Below, piece after piece: positions 31,008-38,832 of a stretch of DNA of 42,337 bases. Origin of the DNA: DASSKK01 sp035690495 (GTDB lineage Bacteria; Actinomycetota; Actinomycetes; Propionibacteriales; Nocardioidaceae). A program made the position numbers and the translations under genes. The notes beneath the pieces were generated by a model. That model was given only the letters and a program-made list of their open reading frames with translations. It was not told where the DNA came from and made no database searches. The stretch is taken from positions 1-42,337 of the forward strand of contig DASSKK010000101.1 in NCBI GenBank assembly GCA_035690495.1, in the 5' to 3' direction. Position 1 is the stretch's first letter. Each line of letters opens with the position of its first letter.

Positions 31008-32310
31008 GGACCGCGAGCGACTGCTCGGGGACCAGCCGCACCGGCAGGGAGTCCAGTCCGAACACGATCGAGCGCTGCCGGAAGCCGAGGTCGGCGCCGG
31101 GCGCGAGCCGCAGGTCGGGGAACCGCCTGGCCAGGGCCGGGTAGGCGGCCCGCAGCTCCATCCGGGCCAGCTCGGCGCCCACGCACCGGTGGAAGCCGTG
31201 CCCGAACGCCAGATGGGGAACTGGTGCGCGGGAGCCGTCGAAGCGGTCCATCCCCGGACCCATCCGGCCGTCCCGGTCCGCGCCTACGAGATGACAGACG
31301 ACCACGTCGGTCTTGGCGATCTTGTGCCCACCGAGCTCGAGGTCGCGCTTCGGGAAGCGGGGAAAGGCGACCTGGACGACGGTGAGGTAACGCAGCAGCT
31401 CCTCGACGACCCCGTCCACGCTTCCCGGGTCGGACGCGATCCGGGCGTAGTCCTCACGGTGCTCGAGCAGGACGGCGGTGCCGAGCGCGAGCATGCTGGC
31501 GCTGGTCTCGAGGCCGCCGGTGAACACGCCGTCAGCGAGTCCGCCGAGGTCGAAGTCGTTGATGCTGTCGCCGTGCTCGCGGATGATGTGGCCGATCAGG
31601 CCGGGCCCGGGGTCATGGCGCTGCTTGCGGGTCGCCTCCATCAGGAACTCGCGTGAGCCGGAGATGGCACCGAAGGAGCCCTGCCCGCCGTGGGTCACGT
31701 CGAAGCGGGCCGAGCCGAGCTGCCGGAACGTCTCGCGGTCCTCGTCCGGAAGGCCCAGCAGGTCGCAGATGACCAGGAACGGGACCGGGAACGCGAACGT
31801 CGGCACCAGGTCCACCGACCCCTCTCGGGCGGCCGCCGCCTCCACCTCGTCGAGCTGGCGGTCGATGATGTCGGCGACCAGCGGGCGCATCCGCGCCAAC
31901 CGACGCATCGTGAACTCGGGGGTGAGCAGCTTGCGCAGCCGTGTGTGCTCGGGAGGGTCGGTGAAGCCGAGGCCCCCGATGTCGCCGTCCGTGGTCGAGC
32001 CGCGGCTGCCCATCATCGGCCGGATGTCGTTGCTGAAGCTGGTGGTGTCGGCGAGGACCTCTCGGGCCTCCTCCTGTCCGGTCACGAGCCAGATGTTCAA
32101 GCCCAGGAACGAGGTGAACTTGTGCACCGGATCGTGCTCGCGCATCTCGCCGAGCCGTGCCACCGGGTCCAGGCCGGAGCGGTTCAACGGCCAGGTCACC
32201 CAGTCGGGCACCTTGTCCAGCTTGGACAGGTCGATCGCGCCGCCGCCACCTGCCTTGGCCAGCAGCCGACGACGTACCCGGGTCTTGAGGTACGTCGTGA
32301 GGCGGGACAC
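31003..32310 (-). CDS. Cytochrome P450
   Basis: A 435-residue soluble bacterial P450. The heme-binding loop is FGHGFHRCVG with Cys376. The K-helix ExxR is EELLR (304-307). The I-helix has GGLET at 265-269, with Thr for proton delivery. HTRLRKLLTPEF (the C-helix heme-propionate site) is near 122. AGGAG lies 6 bases before the GTG at 32310. No ferredoxin or reductase gene is adjacent, so redox partners come from elsewhere. The convergent acyl-CoA dehydrogenase may belong to the same catabolic theme, but the substrate and CYP family cannot be given. Confidence 0.94.
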   Translation of the reverse strand: MSRLTTYLKTRVRRRLLAKAGGGGAIDLSKLDKVPDWVTWPLNRSGLDPVARLGEMREHDPVHKFTSFLGLNIWLVTGQEEAREVLADTTSFSNDIRPMMGSRGSTTDGDIGGLGFTDPPEHTRLRKLLTPEFTMRRLARMRPLVADIIDRQLDEVEAAAAREGSVDLVPTFAFPVPFLVICDLLGLPDEDRETFRQLGSARFDVTHGGQGSFGAISGSREFLMEATRKQRHDPGPGLIGHIIREHGDSINDFDLGGLADGVFTGGLETSASMLALGTAVLLEHREDYARIASDPGSVDGVVEELLRYLTVVQVAFPRFPKRDLELGGHKIAKTDVVVCHLVGADRDGRMGPGMDRFDGSRAPVPHLAFGHGFHRCVGAELARMELRAAYPALARRFPDLRLAPGADLGFRQRSIVFGLDSLPVRLVPEQSLAVR

Positions 32311-32419
32311 CCGGATCTCCTGTGCAGTCGTCGAGGTCGATGCGGCGGCATCGGAACCCGGACAGCCTAACTGCTGCGGCAGGCCGGATCGCCCAAGCCG
32401 TCCCGAGGCCAGGGAACAA

Positions 32420-32740
32420 TCAGGGACACCCCTCGTCCTGCAATGCCCTGGACCGATCCTGGCTGGCGTGGAGCACTCTGAGGATCCTGATCTCGTCCAC
32501 GCTCAAAGTGCGGTAGAAGACGCCGTACGGGAAGCGGCGCATGCGCGCCCGGCGGACACCGTGGACACCCTCGACTGGCCTTCCGGACAGCGGGAACATG
32601 CCCAAACGGTCGACGACGACCTCGAACTCGTCGCGAAAACCATCGGGAAGATCCGGATCGATCGCTGCATAGTGCTCGTACGCGGTCCGAAGGTCGTCGG
32701 CCGCCCTGGGCCGGACGACCAACCTCACGCGTCGGGCCAC
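32420..32740 (-). CDS. parE: ParE/RelE-superfamily toxin
   Basis: A 106-residue toxin of the ParE/RelE fold. It starts RRVRLVVRPRAADDLRTAYE and has FRDEFEVVVDRLGMFP. The core RRARMRRFPYGVFYRTLSVD and ILRVLHASQDRS close the domain. ParE members poison DNA gyrase and RelE members cut mRNA; the FPYGVFYR form is closer to ParE. GTG at 32740 lies inside the antitoxin gene, with a 16-bp overlap, so the two are coupled. The mode of action is inferred from the family. Confidence 0.85.
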   Translation of the reverse strand: MARRVRLVVRPRAADDLRTAYEHYAAIDPDLPDGFRDEFEVVVDRLGMFPLSGRPVEGVHGVRRARMRRFPYGVFYRTLSVDEIRILRVLHASQDRSRALQDEGCP

Positions 32741-32979
32741 AACTCATGCCGAACCTCGCTCCATGGCCGGGCAAGCTCAGGATGGCGTTGGTCCTCCTCC
32801 AAAGCCTCGACCAGAAGCTGCCGCTCTCTTTCACTCGGTACGTAGACGGCCTCGCCGAAGTGTGTCCGGATCGCCTCCTGGATCACCTCGGAACGAGTCC
32901 TGTGCTCGAATGCGCGGGCACGCTCCACCAGGTTGTACAGCTCCTCGGGCAACGTGACCGCCACCTTGCGCACCGTCAT
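32725..32979 (-). CDS. parD: Ribbon-helix-helix antitoxin, ParD type
   Basis: An 84-residue antitoxin. The N-terminal RHH domain is VRKVAVTLPEELYNLVERAR with RTRSEVIQEAIRTHF. An acidic/aromatic tail (LEEDQRHPELARPWSEVRHE) would bind the toxin. GAGGAGG lies 5 bases before the ATG. The dyad at 32992-33010 just upstream is the likely autoregulatory site. The pair lies directly downstream of guaA on the same strand, and no other mobile-element signs are visible. Confidence 0.88.
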   Translation of the reverse strand: MTVRKVAVTLPEELYNLVERARAFEHRTRSEVIQEAIRTHFGEAVYVPSERERQLLVEALEEDQRHPELARPWSEVRHELWPDA

Positions 32980-32991
32980 GTCGACCTCCTC

Positions 32992-33018
32992 GGTATGACA
33001 TCAGCATACCTCGATGTC
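32992..33018. promoter_or_regulatory. Inverted repeats upstream of parDE
   Basis: GGTATG (32992-32997) and CATACC (33005-33010) form a 6-bp dyad with a 7-base centre. GACATC (32997-33002) and GATGTC (33013-33018) form an interleaved second one. They lie 13-39 bases before the antitoxin start, where an RHH complex would bind to repress the operon. Confidence 0.55.
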
Positions 33019-33030
33019 GGGCGTGCGGCG

Positions 33031-34599
33031 TCACTCCCACTCGATGGTGCCGGGTGGCTTGCTGGTCACGTCCAGCGTCACCCGGTTGACCTCGGGGACC
33101 TCGTTGGTGATCCGGGTGGAGATCGTCTCGAGCAGGTCGTAGGGCAGCCGGGCCCAGTCCGCGGTCATCGCGTCCTCGGAGGTCACCGGCCGCAGCACCA
33201 CCGGGTGCCCGTAGGTGCGGCCGTCGCCCTGCACGCCGACCGAGCGCACGTCGGCCAGCAGCACCACCGGGAACTGCCACACGTCACGGTCCAGGCCCGC
33301 CCGGGTGACCTCCTCGCGGGCGATCGCGTCCGCCCCTCGAAGGATCGCCAGACGCTCGTCGGTGACCTCCCCCACGATCCGGATCGCCAGGCCGGGCCCG
33401 GGGAAGGGCTGGCGCCACACCATGTCCGAGGGAAGCCCGAGCTGCTCGCCGACGAGCCGGACCTCGTCCTTGAACAGTGTCCGCAGCGGCTCCACCAGCT
33501 CGAAGCGGAGGTCGTCGGGCAGCCCGCCCACGTTGTGGTGGGACTTGATGTTCGAGGTGCCTGCACCGCCACCGGACTCGACGACGTCGGGATACAGCGT
33601 GCCCTGGACCAGGAAGGCGACATTCTCCCCCTGGTCGGTCAGGTCTCCGAGCACGTCGGCCTCGGCGGCCTCGAAGACGCGGATGAACTCCCGGCCGATG
33701 ATCTTGCGCTTGCCCTCCGGGTCGCTGACCCCGGCCAGGGCCTCGAGATAGCGCTTGTGGGCGTCGACCACGTGCAGGCGTGCCCCGGTCGCCGCCACGA
33801 AGTCCCGCTCGACCTGTTCGGCCTCGCCCCTGCGGAGCAGTCCGTGGTCGACGAACACGCAGGTGAGCCGGTCGCCGATGGCGCGCTGGACCAGCGCAGC
33901 CGCCACCGCGGAGTCCACTCCCCCGGACAGGCCGCAGATGGCGCGCCCGTCGCCGATCTGCGCGCGGACAGCCTCGATCTGCTCCTCGACGATGTTCACC
34001 ATCGTCCAGGTGGGCCGGCACCCTGCGATGTCGAGCAGGAAATGGGAGAGCACCTGCTGGCCGTGCTCGGTGTGCAGCACCTCGGGATGCCACTGCACTC
34101 CGGCGAGCCGGCGGTCCAGGTCCTCGAAGGCGGCGACCGGCGACCCCGCGGTGGCGGCCAGCACCGCGAACCCGCCGGGGGCGGCCACCACGCTGTCCCC
34201 GTGGCTCATCCAGACCCGGTGCTCGACGGGCAGTTCGGAGAGCAGCGTGCCCGGGGCGGAGACGTGCACCGGGGTGCGGCCGTACTCCGAGCGGCCGGTA
34301 CGTCGTACCTCTCCACCGAGTGCCTGCGCCATCGCCTGGAAGCCGTAGCACATGCCGAACACCGGAACCCCGGCCTCGAAGAACGCCCCGTCGACATTGG
34401 GCGCACCCGGCTCGTAGACGGAGGAGGGCCCGCCGGAGAGCACGATCGCCTTCGGGCCACGCGCGAGCATCTCCGGGACGGGCATGGTGTGCGGCACGAT
34501 CTCGGAGTAGACCTTCGCCTCGCGGACGCGACGCGCGATCAGCTGGGCGTACTGGGCGCCGAAGTCGACGACGAGTACCAGGTCGTGGTCGGTGCTCAC
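33031..34599 (-). CDS. guaA: GMP synthase (glutamine-hydrolysing)
   Basis: A 522-residue enzyme that converts XMP to GMP with glutamine and ATP. The N-terminal class I glutamine amidotransferase has nucleophile Cys84 (FGMCYGFQ) and the WHPEV His/Glu. The ATP pyrophosphatase domain has the PP-loop SGGVDS near 228. The C-terminal dimerisation domain ends VTSKPPGTIEWE, as in the family. The GTG start at 34599 is preceded by TACACT 5 bases upstream (minus strand), so it is probably leaderless. A cholesterol-oxidase gene follows upstream on the same strand, a loose match to the guaA/choD order in mycobacteria. Confidence 0.97.
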   Translation of the reverse strand: MSTDHDLVLVVDFGAQYAQLIARRVREAKVYSEIVPHTMPVPEMLARGPKAIVLSGGPSSVYEPGAPNVDGAFFEAGVPVFGMCYGFQAMAQALGGEVRRTGRSEYGRTPVHVSAPGTLLSELPVEHRVWMSHGDSVVAAPGGFAVLAATAGSPVAAFEDLDRRLAGVQWHPEVLHTEHGQQVLSHFLLDIAGCRPTWTMVNIVEEQIEAVRAQIGDGRAICGLSGGVDSAVAAALVQRAIGDRLTCVFVDHGLLRRGEAEQVERDFVAATGARLHVVDAHKRYLEALAGVSDPEGKRKIIGREFIRVFEAAEADVLGDLTDQGENVAFLVQGTLYPDVVESGGGAGTSNIKSHHNVGGLPDDLRFELVEPLRTLFKDEVRLVGEQLGLPSDMVWRQPFPGPGLAIRIVGEVTDERLAILRGADAIAREEVTRAGLDRDVWQFPVVLLADVRSVGVQGDGRTYGHPVVLRPVTSEDAMTADWARLPYDLLETISTRITNEVPEVNRVTLDVTSKPPGTIEWE

Positions 34600-34661
34600 G
34601 CTGCAGTGTATCGACCCGGATGATCCTCGTCCTATTGACGGACGCCCCCGCCCCTCAGGGT

Positions 34662-34667
34662 TAGCGT
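34662..34667 (+). promoter_or_regulatory. Leaderless -10 box of the DUF1906 gene
   Basis: TAGCGT is followed by 6 bases and the ATG at 34674. TTGACG at 34635-34640 could be a -35 element but is 21 bp away, longer than usual. There is no Shine-Dalgarno, which supports a leaderless transcript. Confidence 0.5.
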
Positions 34668-34673
34668 GAGCTC

Positions 34674-35522
34674 ATGGGAGCAAGACGGGGATCCCGATGT
34701 GCCAGTGTCCTGATGTTCCTGTTGTCACTGGTGCTCGTGTCGATATTCGCCGGACCGACGGCTCACGCCGCCACGTACATCAGCCAGCATCGAGGGTTCG
34801 ATGCCTGTTCGGCGCCGTCGAAGTCGCAGATGAGCACTTGGTGGACCAACTCGACGTTCTGGAATGTGTTCGTGTACCTCGGGGGCTCTAATCGGTCCTG
34901 CGGTCAGCCGAATCTCACGCCGTCGTGGGTGGACACGGTGAATTCGCAGGGCTGGCAGATCGTGTTCATCTGGGTCGGTCGGCAGATGCCGTACGGAAAC
35001 TGTCAGACCAAGCAGCCCTACAACGACTACATCAGCCTGAACACGAGCACTGCGCACACCCAGGGTGTCAATGCTGCCCAAGATGCGGTCGCGGCGTTAT
35101 CCGCGCTCAACGTGAGTATCTACGGTACCCCGATCGTGTACGACCTGGAAGGCTACAACGGCGGAAGCGGCTGCCGTGCCGCCGCGAAGTCATTCGCCAA
35201 AGGCTGGGCCGACTACCTGCAGCAGTACCCCGCCCAGAAGTCCGGAGTGTACGGGTCGGATTGCTCAAGCTACGTCGACGATTTCGCGCACGATGGCAAC
35301 CCGCCTAACTTCATCTGGCCCGCCGCTTGGGGCAAGCCGAAGACGACCGAGCATATCCAGTGCATCTCCGACGGCCACTGGACGCATCATCAACGACACA
35401 AGCAGTACCGAGGCGGGCACAGCGAGACACACGGCGGAGTGACGATCTCCATCGATTCGGATTGCTCTGACGGCCCAGTATTCGGGACCCGAGGCAACGA
35501 CTATGGAGGGCCGTGCGTGTGA
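34674..35522 (+). CDS. Secreted DUF1906 glycoside-hydrolase-like protein
   Basis: A 282-residue exported protein. A signal peptide with a long hydrophobic core ends at AHAA near residue 33. The rest matches the DUF1906 (Rv2525c-like, GH25-related TIM barrel) family. HRGFDACSAPSKSQMSTWW is the opening strand, VFVYLGGSNRSCGQPNLT follows, then QIVFIWVGRQMP and YDLEGY with the Asp/Glu pair expected at the active cleft. At least eight cysteines suggest disulfides. Action on peptidoglycan or a cell-surface glycan is inferred from the fold. Codon use is less GC-biased than the neighbours. It overlaps the lipoprotein gene. Confidence 0.86.
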   Translation: MGARRGSRCASVLMFLLSLVLVSIFAGPTAHAATYISQHRGFDACSAPSKSQMSTWWTNSTFWNVFVYLGGSNRSCGQPNLTPSWVDTVNSQGWQIVFIWVGRQMPYGNCQTKQPYNDYISLNTSTAHTQGVNAAQDAVAALSALNVSIYGTPIVYDLEGYNGGSGCRAAAKSFAKGWADYLQQYPAQKSGVYGSDCSSYVDDFAHDGNPPNFIWPAAWGKPKTTEHIQCISDGHWTHHQRHKQYRGGHSETHGGVTISIDSDCSDGPVFGTRGNDYGGPCV

Positions 35523-36736
35523 CGGCGACTCAAGAGGGACGCGGTCGGACAACTGTCAGCCATGCCAAGAGCCGACACGATTGGCGGGCGCGCTGCTTGG
35601 CTGGTCTGCTTGTCGTGCTGGCCCTCCTGGCCTCCTCGTGCGGTAGCCGCACCGGCGGTGTCCGTGAGAGCGAGCCACGGGCGTCTCAAGGCTCGACGAC
35701 CTCCGGTCCGACCCCGGCTGCAGGGAACGGCCTTCGATTCAAGGGCCAGTCCACCAGCCTGGTGCCAGGGGCAGGGATCCACGTGCTCACCCGGTCCGGA
35801 CTCCGCGGCGTAAGCCCGAGGAGCGCATCACCCCCGCGAGCCGTCCCGGTGCCGGCACCGTCGACGATTGCGGTCAGGTTCAACACCGTCAGCGACGGTT
35901 GGCTGGCTGCAGCCGTGCACGGTTCCATCGAGCTCTTCCGGACCTCGGACGAAGGGCGCCACTGGGCACTCGAAGGACAGCACTCGCTTCGTGACCCTCA
36001 GATGCAGGTAACCCCACCGGCCGGGGCACTCAGCGTGGCGACCGACGGGAATCATGTGCTAGTGCTGAACTCCGAGCCTTCGAGCTCGAACTTCTCCTTC
36101 GGCCGCAGTTTCAGCACTCCCGACGGGGGCAGGTCGTGGAGTGTCGCGCGCGCCCCCTCCGGTGGCTCGGTCAACTTCGCTGACGGCGTCTTCTGGTTGG
36201 TGGGGGGCCCACTGCACAACAAGCTCTTCAAATCCCAAACCGGCATCACCTGGTCGGAGGTGCACGTCTCGGTCGCTGACGAGACCTCGACCTTCGCCGA
36301 TCCGGTCCAGACCGACATCGGGCTCGTCCTGCCTGTCACCATCCATAAGTCTGACGACACCAGCGTCCTGGCCCTCTATGTAAGCAGGGACAACGGCGCC
36401 ACGTGGAGCGTGAACTCCAAGGTGCCTGTTCACGCGGCGACAGCACTCGGGGCGTCGCTGGCCCTCTCGGTGCAGGACGCAGGGACTTGGCAGACGGTAG
36501 CGACCGAGGGATCAAAGCTCTACTCCGGTAGCCTTCATCAGCCGGCGAAAGTGTCAATCGTCAGCCCGAATGGTCTCCCAGCACAGGTGGTGGGTTTGAG
36601 ATTCACCTCCGCCGACAGAGGCGTTGCACTTGTCGACATCGGATCGTGCCCCAGCGGCAAGGCCTCGTGTCACGACACCGAAGAACTCGTCGGCACGACA
36701 GACGGCGGACAGACCTGGACGCCGATCGACGAGTGA
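35519..36736 (+). CDS. Lipoprotein with BNR/sialidase-type repeats
   Basis: A protein of about 405 residues. A lipobox (LALLASSCG, Cys near residue 41 of this reading) predicts a membrane-anchored lipoprotein. A Ser/Thr/Pro-rich linker leads to a beta-propeller-like region with repeated Asp-box motifs (TSDEGRHW, TPDGGRSW, SRDNGATW, TTDGGQTW), as in sialidase/BNR and photosynthesis-type propellers. These motifs are structural, so they do not prove enzymatic activity. GTG at 35519 overlaps the upstream TGA and lies 8 bases after GGAGGG; GTG at 35513 is possible. The pair shares lower GC and probably one transcript. Confidence 0.8.
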   Translation: MTATQEGRGRTTVSHAKSRHDWRARCLAGLLVVLALLASSCGSRTGGVRESEPRASQGSTTSGPTPAAGNGLRFKGQSTSLVPGAGIHVLTRSGLRGVSPRSASPPRAVPVPAPSTIAVRFNTVSDGWLAAAVHGSIELFRTSDEGRHWALEGQHSLRDPQMQVTPPAGALSVATDGNHVLVLNSEPSSSNFSFGRSFSTPDGGRSWSVARAPSGGSVNFADGVFWLVGGPLHNKLFKSQTGITWSEVHVSVADETSTFADPVQTDIGLVLPVTIHKSDDTSVLALYVSRDNGATWSVNSKVPVHAATALGASLALSVQDAGTWQTVATEGSKLYSGSLHQPAKVSIVSPNGLPAQVVGLRFTSADRGVALVDIGSCPSGKASCHDTEELVGTTDGGQTWTPIDE

Positions 36737-37047
36737 TCCGAAGGGCTCTCGCGGTGCGGTGGCGACTGCAACACACCGACCACGCGTTGCGCTTCGAGAT
36801 CGTGTCTCCGTGCACGAAGCCAAGAGGTGGCATGCCGCTCGGATAGTCGACCCGCTGTAGCGGCTCGTGAGAATCCACTTGCTCTTTTTTCCGTCGCTCC
36901 CGTAACCACTGTGCGGGGCGGTCGTTGTGCAGGGCGGACCCGGTGCAATCTTGCTCCCTCCCGCACCGGGTCCGTGAGTCCGTGCGAGTGCGTGGACCTG
37001 TTCAGGGCCCGGCCACCTCCCTCCCCGGCCGGGCCCTGAGCCTTTCT
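36737..37047. other. Intergenic region with two hairpins
   Basis: This 311-bp gap separates the convergent lipoprotein and GMC oxidoreductase genes. It holds two perfect inverted repeats (annotated separately), a short palindrome CCGCTGTAGCGG (36852-36863), a run of six T (36885-36890), and two near-identical 12-base units, TGTGCGGGGCGG and TGTGCAGGGCGG (about 36910-36937). No convincing gene was seen on either strand. Confidence 0.6.
36935..36974. terminator. Hairpin, 12-bp stem
   Basis: CGGACCCGGTGC (36935-36946) and GCACCGGGTCCG (36963-36974) are a perfect 12-bp inverted repeat with a 16-base loop. It is the first of two hairpins downstream of the lipoprotein gene and may act as a terminator or a transcript-protecting structure. 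Confidence 0.6.
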
Positions 37048-37050
37048 TCA
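37002..37050. terminator. Strong terminator, 13-bp stem with T-rich tail
   Basis: TCAGGGCCCGGCC (37002-37014) and GGCCGGGCCCTGA (37027-37039) form a perfect 13-bp GC-rich stem with a 12-base loop. Read on the plus strand, GCCTTTCTT follows, a rare T-rich tail in this genome. It most likely ends the DUF1906-lipoprotein transcript and may stop the convergent one too. Confidence 0.85.
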
Positions 37051-38832
37051 GGACTTCGCGACGATCCGAAACCGGAGAGCGCCCGGCGCCGAGTCCGGGA
37101 CGGCGGGGCGCCGCGGGGCGACCGGGTCGATGCGGGAGTACGCCGAGCCGAGAGCCGGCCGTGGGTCCGGCTCCCCCTTGTTCGGCCAGAACGCCATCGC
37201 CCGTTCGGACTGTGCGGTGATCGTCAGGGAGGGGTTCACGCCGAGGTTGGCAGAGATCGCCGCGCCGTCCACCACGTGCAGCCCGGGGTGCCCGAAGATG
37301 CGCTGGAAGGGGTCCACCACGCCGGTCGCGGCCGACTCGCCGATCGGGCACCCGCCGATGAAGTGCGCGGTCAGCGGCCGGTTGAACGGCTCGCCGATCG
37401 ACCCGCCGGGCGTCCCGCCGAGGAGCGTGGCGAGCCGGCGGACGGCCTCGTTGCCCGCGGGGATCCACGACGGGTTCGGAGCGCCGTGCCCCTGCCGCGA
37501 GGTCAGCCGGCGCCGGCCGGTGAGCGGATCGGCCTGGGTGAAGGTGGTGATCGAGTTGTCCAGGCTCTGCATGACCAGGGCGATCACCGCGCGCTCCGAC
37601 CAGTGCCGGAGGTCGTAGAAGTCGCGCACGTTCCCCTTCTGCCGCCACAGCTCCCGCAGCCACGTGCGCCACCGCGGCCCGGCGCCGTCGCCGTCGGTGA
37701 GCACGGTCTGCAGCAGCGACATCAGGTTGCTCCCCTTGCCGTAGCGCACCGGCTCGATGTGCGTGTTCGGGTCAGGATGGAAGCTCGAGGTGATGGCCAC
37801 ACCCTGGCTGAAGTCGGTGCGCATGTCGGGGGCGATCGCGCCGAGGATCGACTCGGAGTTGGTGCGCGACAAGTACCCGAGCCGGCCCGACACGTGCGGC
37901 AGATGGCCCTCGTCGCGCATCCGGTGGAGCAGCCGCTGGGTGCCCAGCGCCGATGCGGAGAAGATCACCTGGTCGGCGCTCAGCGTCCGGGTCGCGGAAC
38001 GCCGGCGCAGCTTCGCCTTGGTGAACCGCACCGTCACGGCGTACCCGCCCCCCGAGGACTCCGCACGTGGGCGCACGTCGGTCACCGTGGTCAGCGGCAG
38101 CACCCGTGCGCCGGCCTGCTCGGCGAGGTAGAGGTAGTTCTTGACCAGTGTGTTCTTGGCGTTGTGCCGGCAACCCGTCATGCACTCCCCGCAGCCCAGG
38201 CAGGTACGCCGTGCCGGACCTGCCCCGCCGAAGTACGGGTCGGCCACCGGCGCACCGGGCTCCTGCCCAGCGCCACCGAACAGCACTCCCACCGGAGTCG
38301 GGTGGAACGTGTCGCCGACACCCATCTCCGCGGCGACCTTGTCCATCACGTCGTCGGACGGGGTGCGAAGCGGATTCTCGACGACCCCCAGCATCCGCTT
38401 CGCCTGGTCGAAGTACGGCGCGAGCTCGGCCCGCCAGTCGGCGATGTCACGCCACTGCGGATCCTCGTAGAACGCCGCCAGCGGCTCGTAGAGCGTGTTG
38501 GCGTAGACCAGGGAACCGCCGCCCACGCCTGCGCCGGACAGGATCAGCGTGTCCTTGAGCGCGTCGATGCGCTGGATGCCGTAGCAGCCGATCCCGGGCC
38601 GGAACAGGAACCGCTTGACGTCGAAGGACGTGGCGGCGAAGTCGTCGTCGGCGAACCGGGCCCCGGCCTCGAGCACGCCGACCCGGTATCCCTTCTCGGT
38701 CAGCCGCAGCGCGCTGACCGACCCGCCGAAGCCCGACCCGATCACCAGCACGTCGAAGTCCACCCGATTCGTCCGCGGTCGCTCCGCGCGAGACGGACGC
38801 AGTTTCGCGGACGAATCGGGGGGGCGCGTCAC
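37048..38832 (-). CDS. choD: GMC oxidoreductase, cholesterol-oxidase-like
   Basis: A FAD enzyme of 571-594 residues closely resembling mycobacterial ChoD. FDVLVIGSGFGGSVSALRLT is the FAD motif, GAGVGGGSLVYANTLYEP and CLGCGECMTGCRHNAKNTLV are ChoD signatures, HIEPVRYGKGSN follows, and VVDGAAISANLGVNPSLTI ends the GMC_C domain. It would oxidise a 3-beta-hydroxysterol or similar alcohol. The Cys cluster (CxxCxxxxGC-like) recalls ferredoxin-type sites. GTG at 38832 overlaps the aldehyde dehydrogenase stop (GTGA). GTG at 38763 (codon 24) gives the homologue's usual N-terminus. A 15-bp inverted repeat lies between these two starts. Confidence 0.9.
   Translation of the reverse strand: MTRPPDSSAKLRPSRAERPRTNRVDFDVLVIGSGFGGSVSALRLTEKGYRVGVLEAGARFADDDFAATSFDVKRFLFRPGIGCYGIQRIDALKDTLILSGAGVGGGSLVYANTLYEPLAAFYEDPQWRDIADWRAELAPYFDQAKRMLGVVENPLRTPSDDVMDKVAAEMGVGDTFHPTPVGVLFGGAGQEPGAPVADPYFGGAGPARRTCLGCGECMTGCRHNAKNTLVKNYLYLAEQAGARVLPLTTVTDVRPRAESSGGGYAVTVRFTKAKLRRRSATRTLSADQVIFSASALGTQRLLHRMRDEGHLPHVSGRLGYLSRTNSESILGAIAPDMRTDFSQGVAITSSFHPDPNTHIEPVRYGKGSNLMSLLQTVLTDGDGAGPRWRTWLRELWRQKGNVRDFYDLRHWSERAVIALVMQSLDNSITTFTQADPLTGRRRLTSRQGHGAPNPSWIPAGNEAVRRLATLLGGTPGGSIGEPFNRPLTAHFIGGCPIGESAATGVVDPFQRIFGHPGLHVVDGAAISANLGVNPSLTITAQSERAMAFWPNKGEPDPRPALGSAYSRIDPVAPRRPAVPDSAPGALRFRIVAKS
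38763..38820. repeat. 15-bp perfect inverted repeat at the choD start
   Basis: CCCGATTCGTCCGCG (38763-38777) and CGCGGACGAATCGGG (38806-38820) are perfect complements around a 28-base loop. The element fills the possible leader between the aldehyde dehydrogenase stop and the second choD start. It may be a hairpin that controls or processes the shared transcript. Confidence 0.85.

Noticed and set aside
36737..36880. A possible decayed gene after the lipoprotein, with a minus-strand stretch resembling normal protein.
   Set aside because: The stretch is short, matches no family and lacks a start signal.
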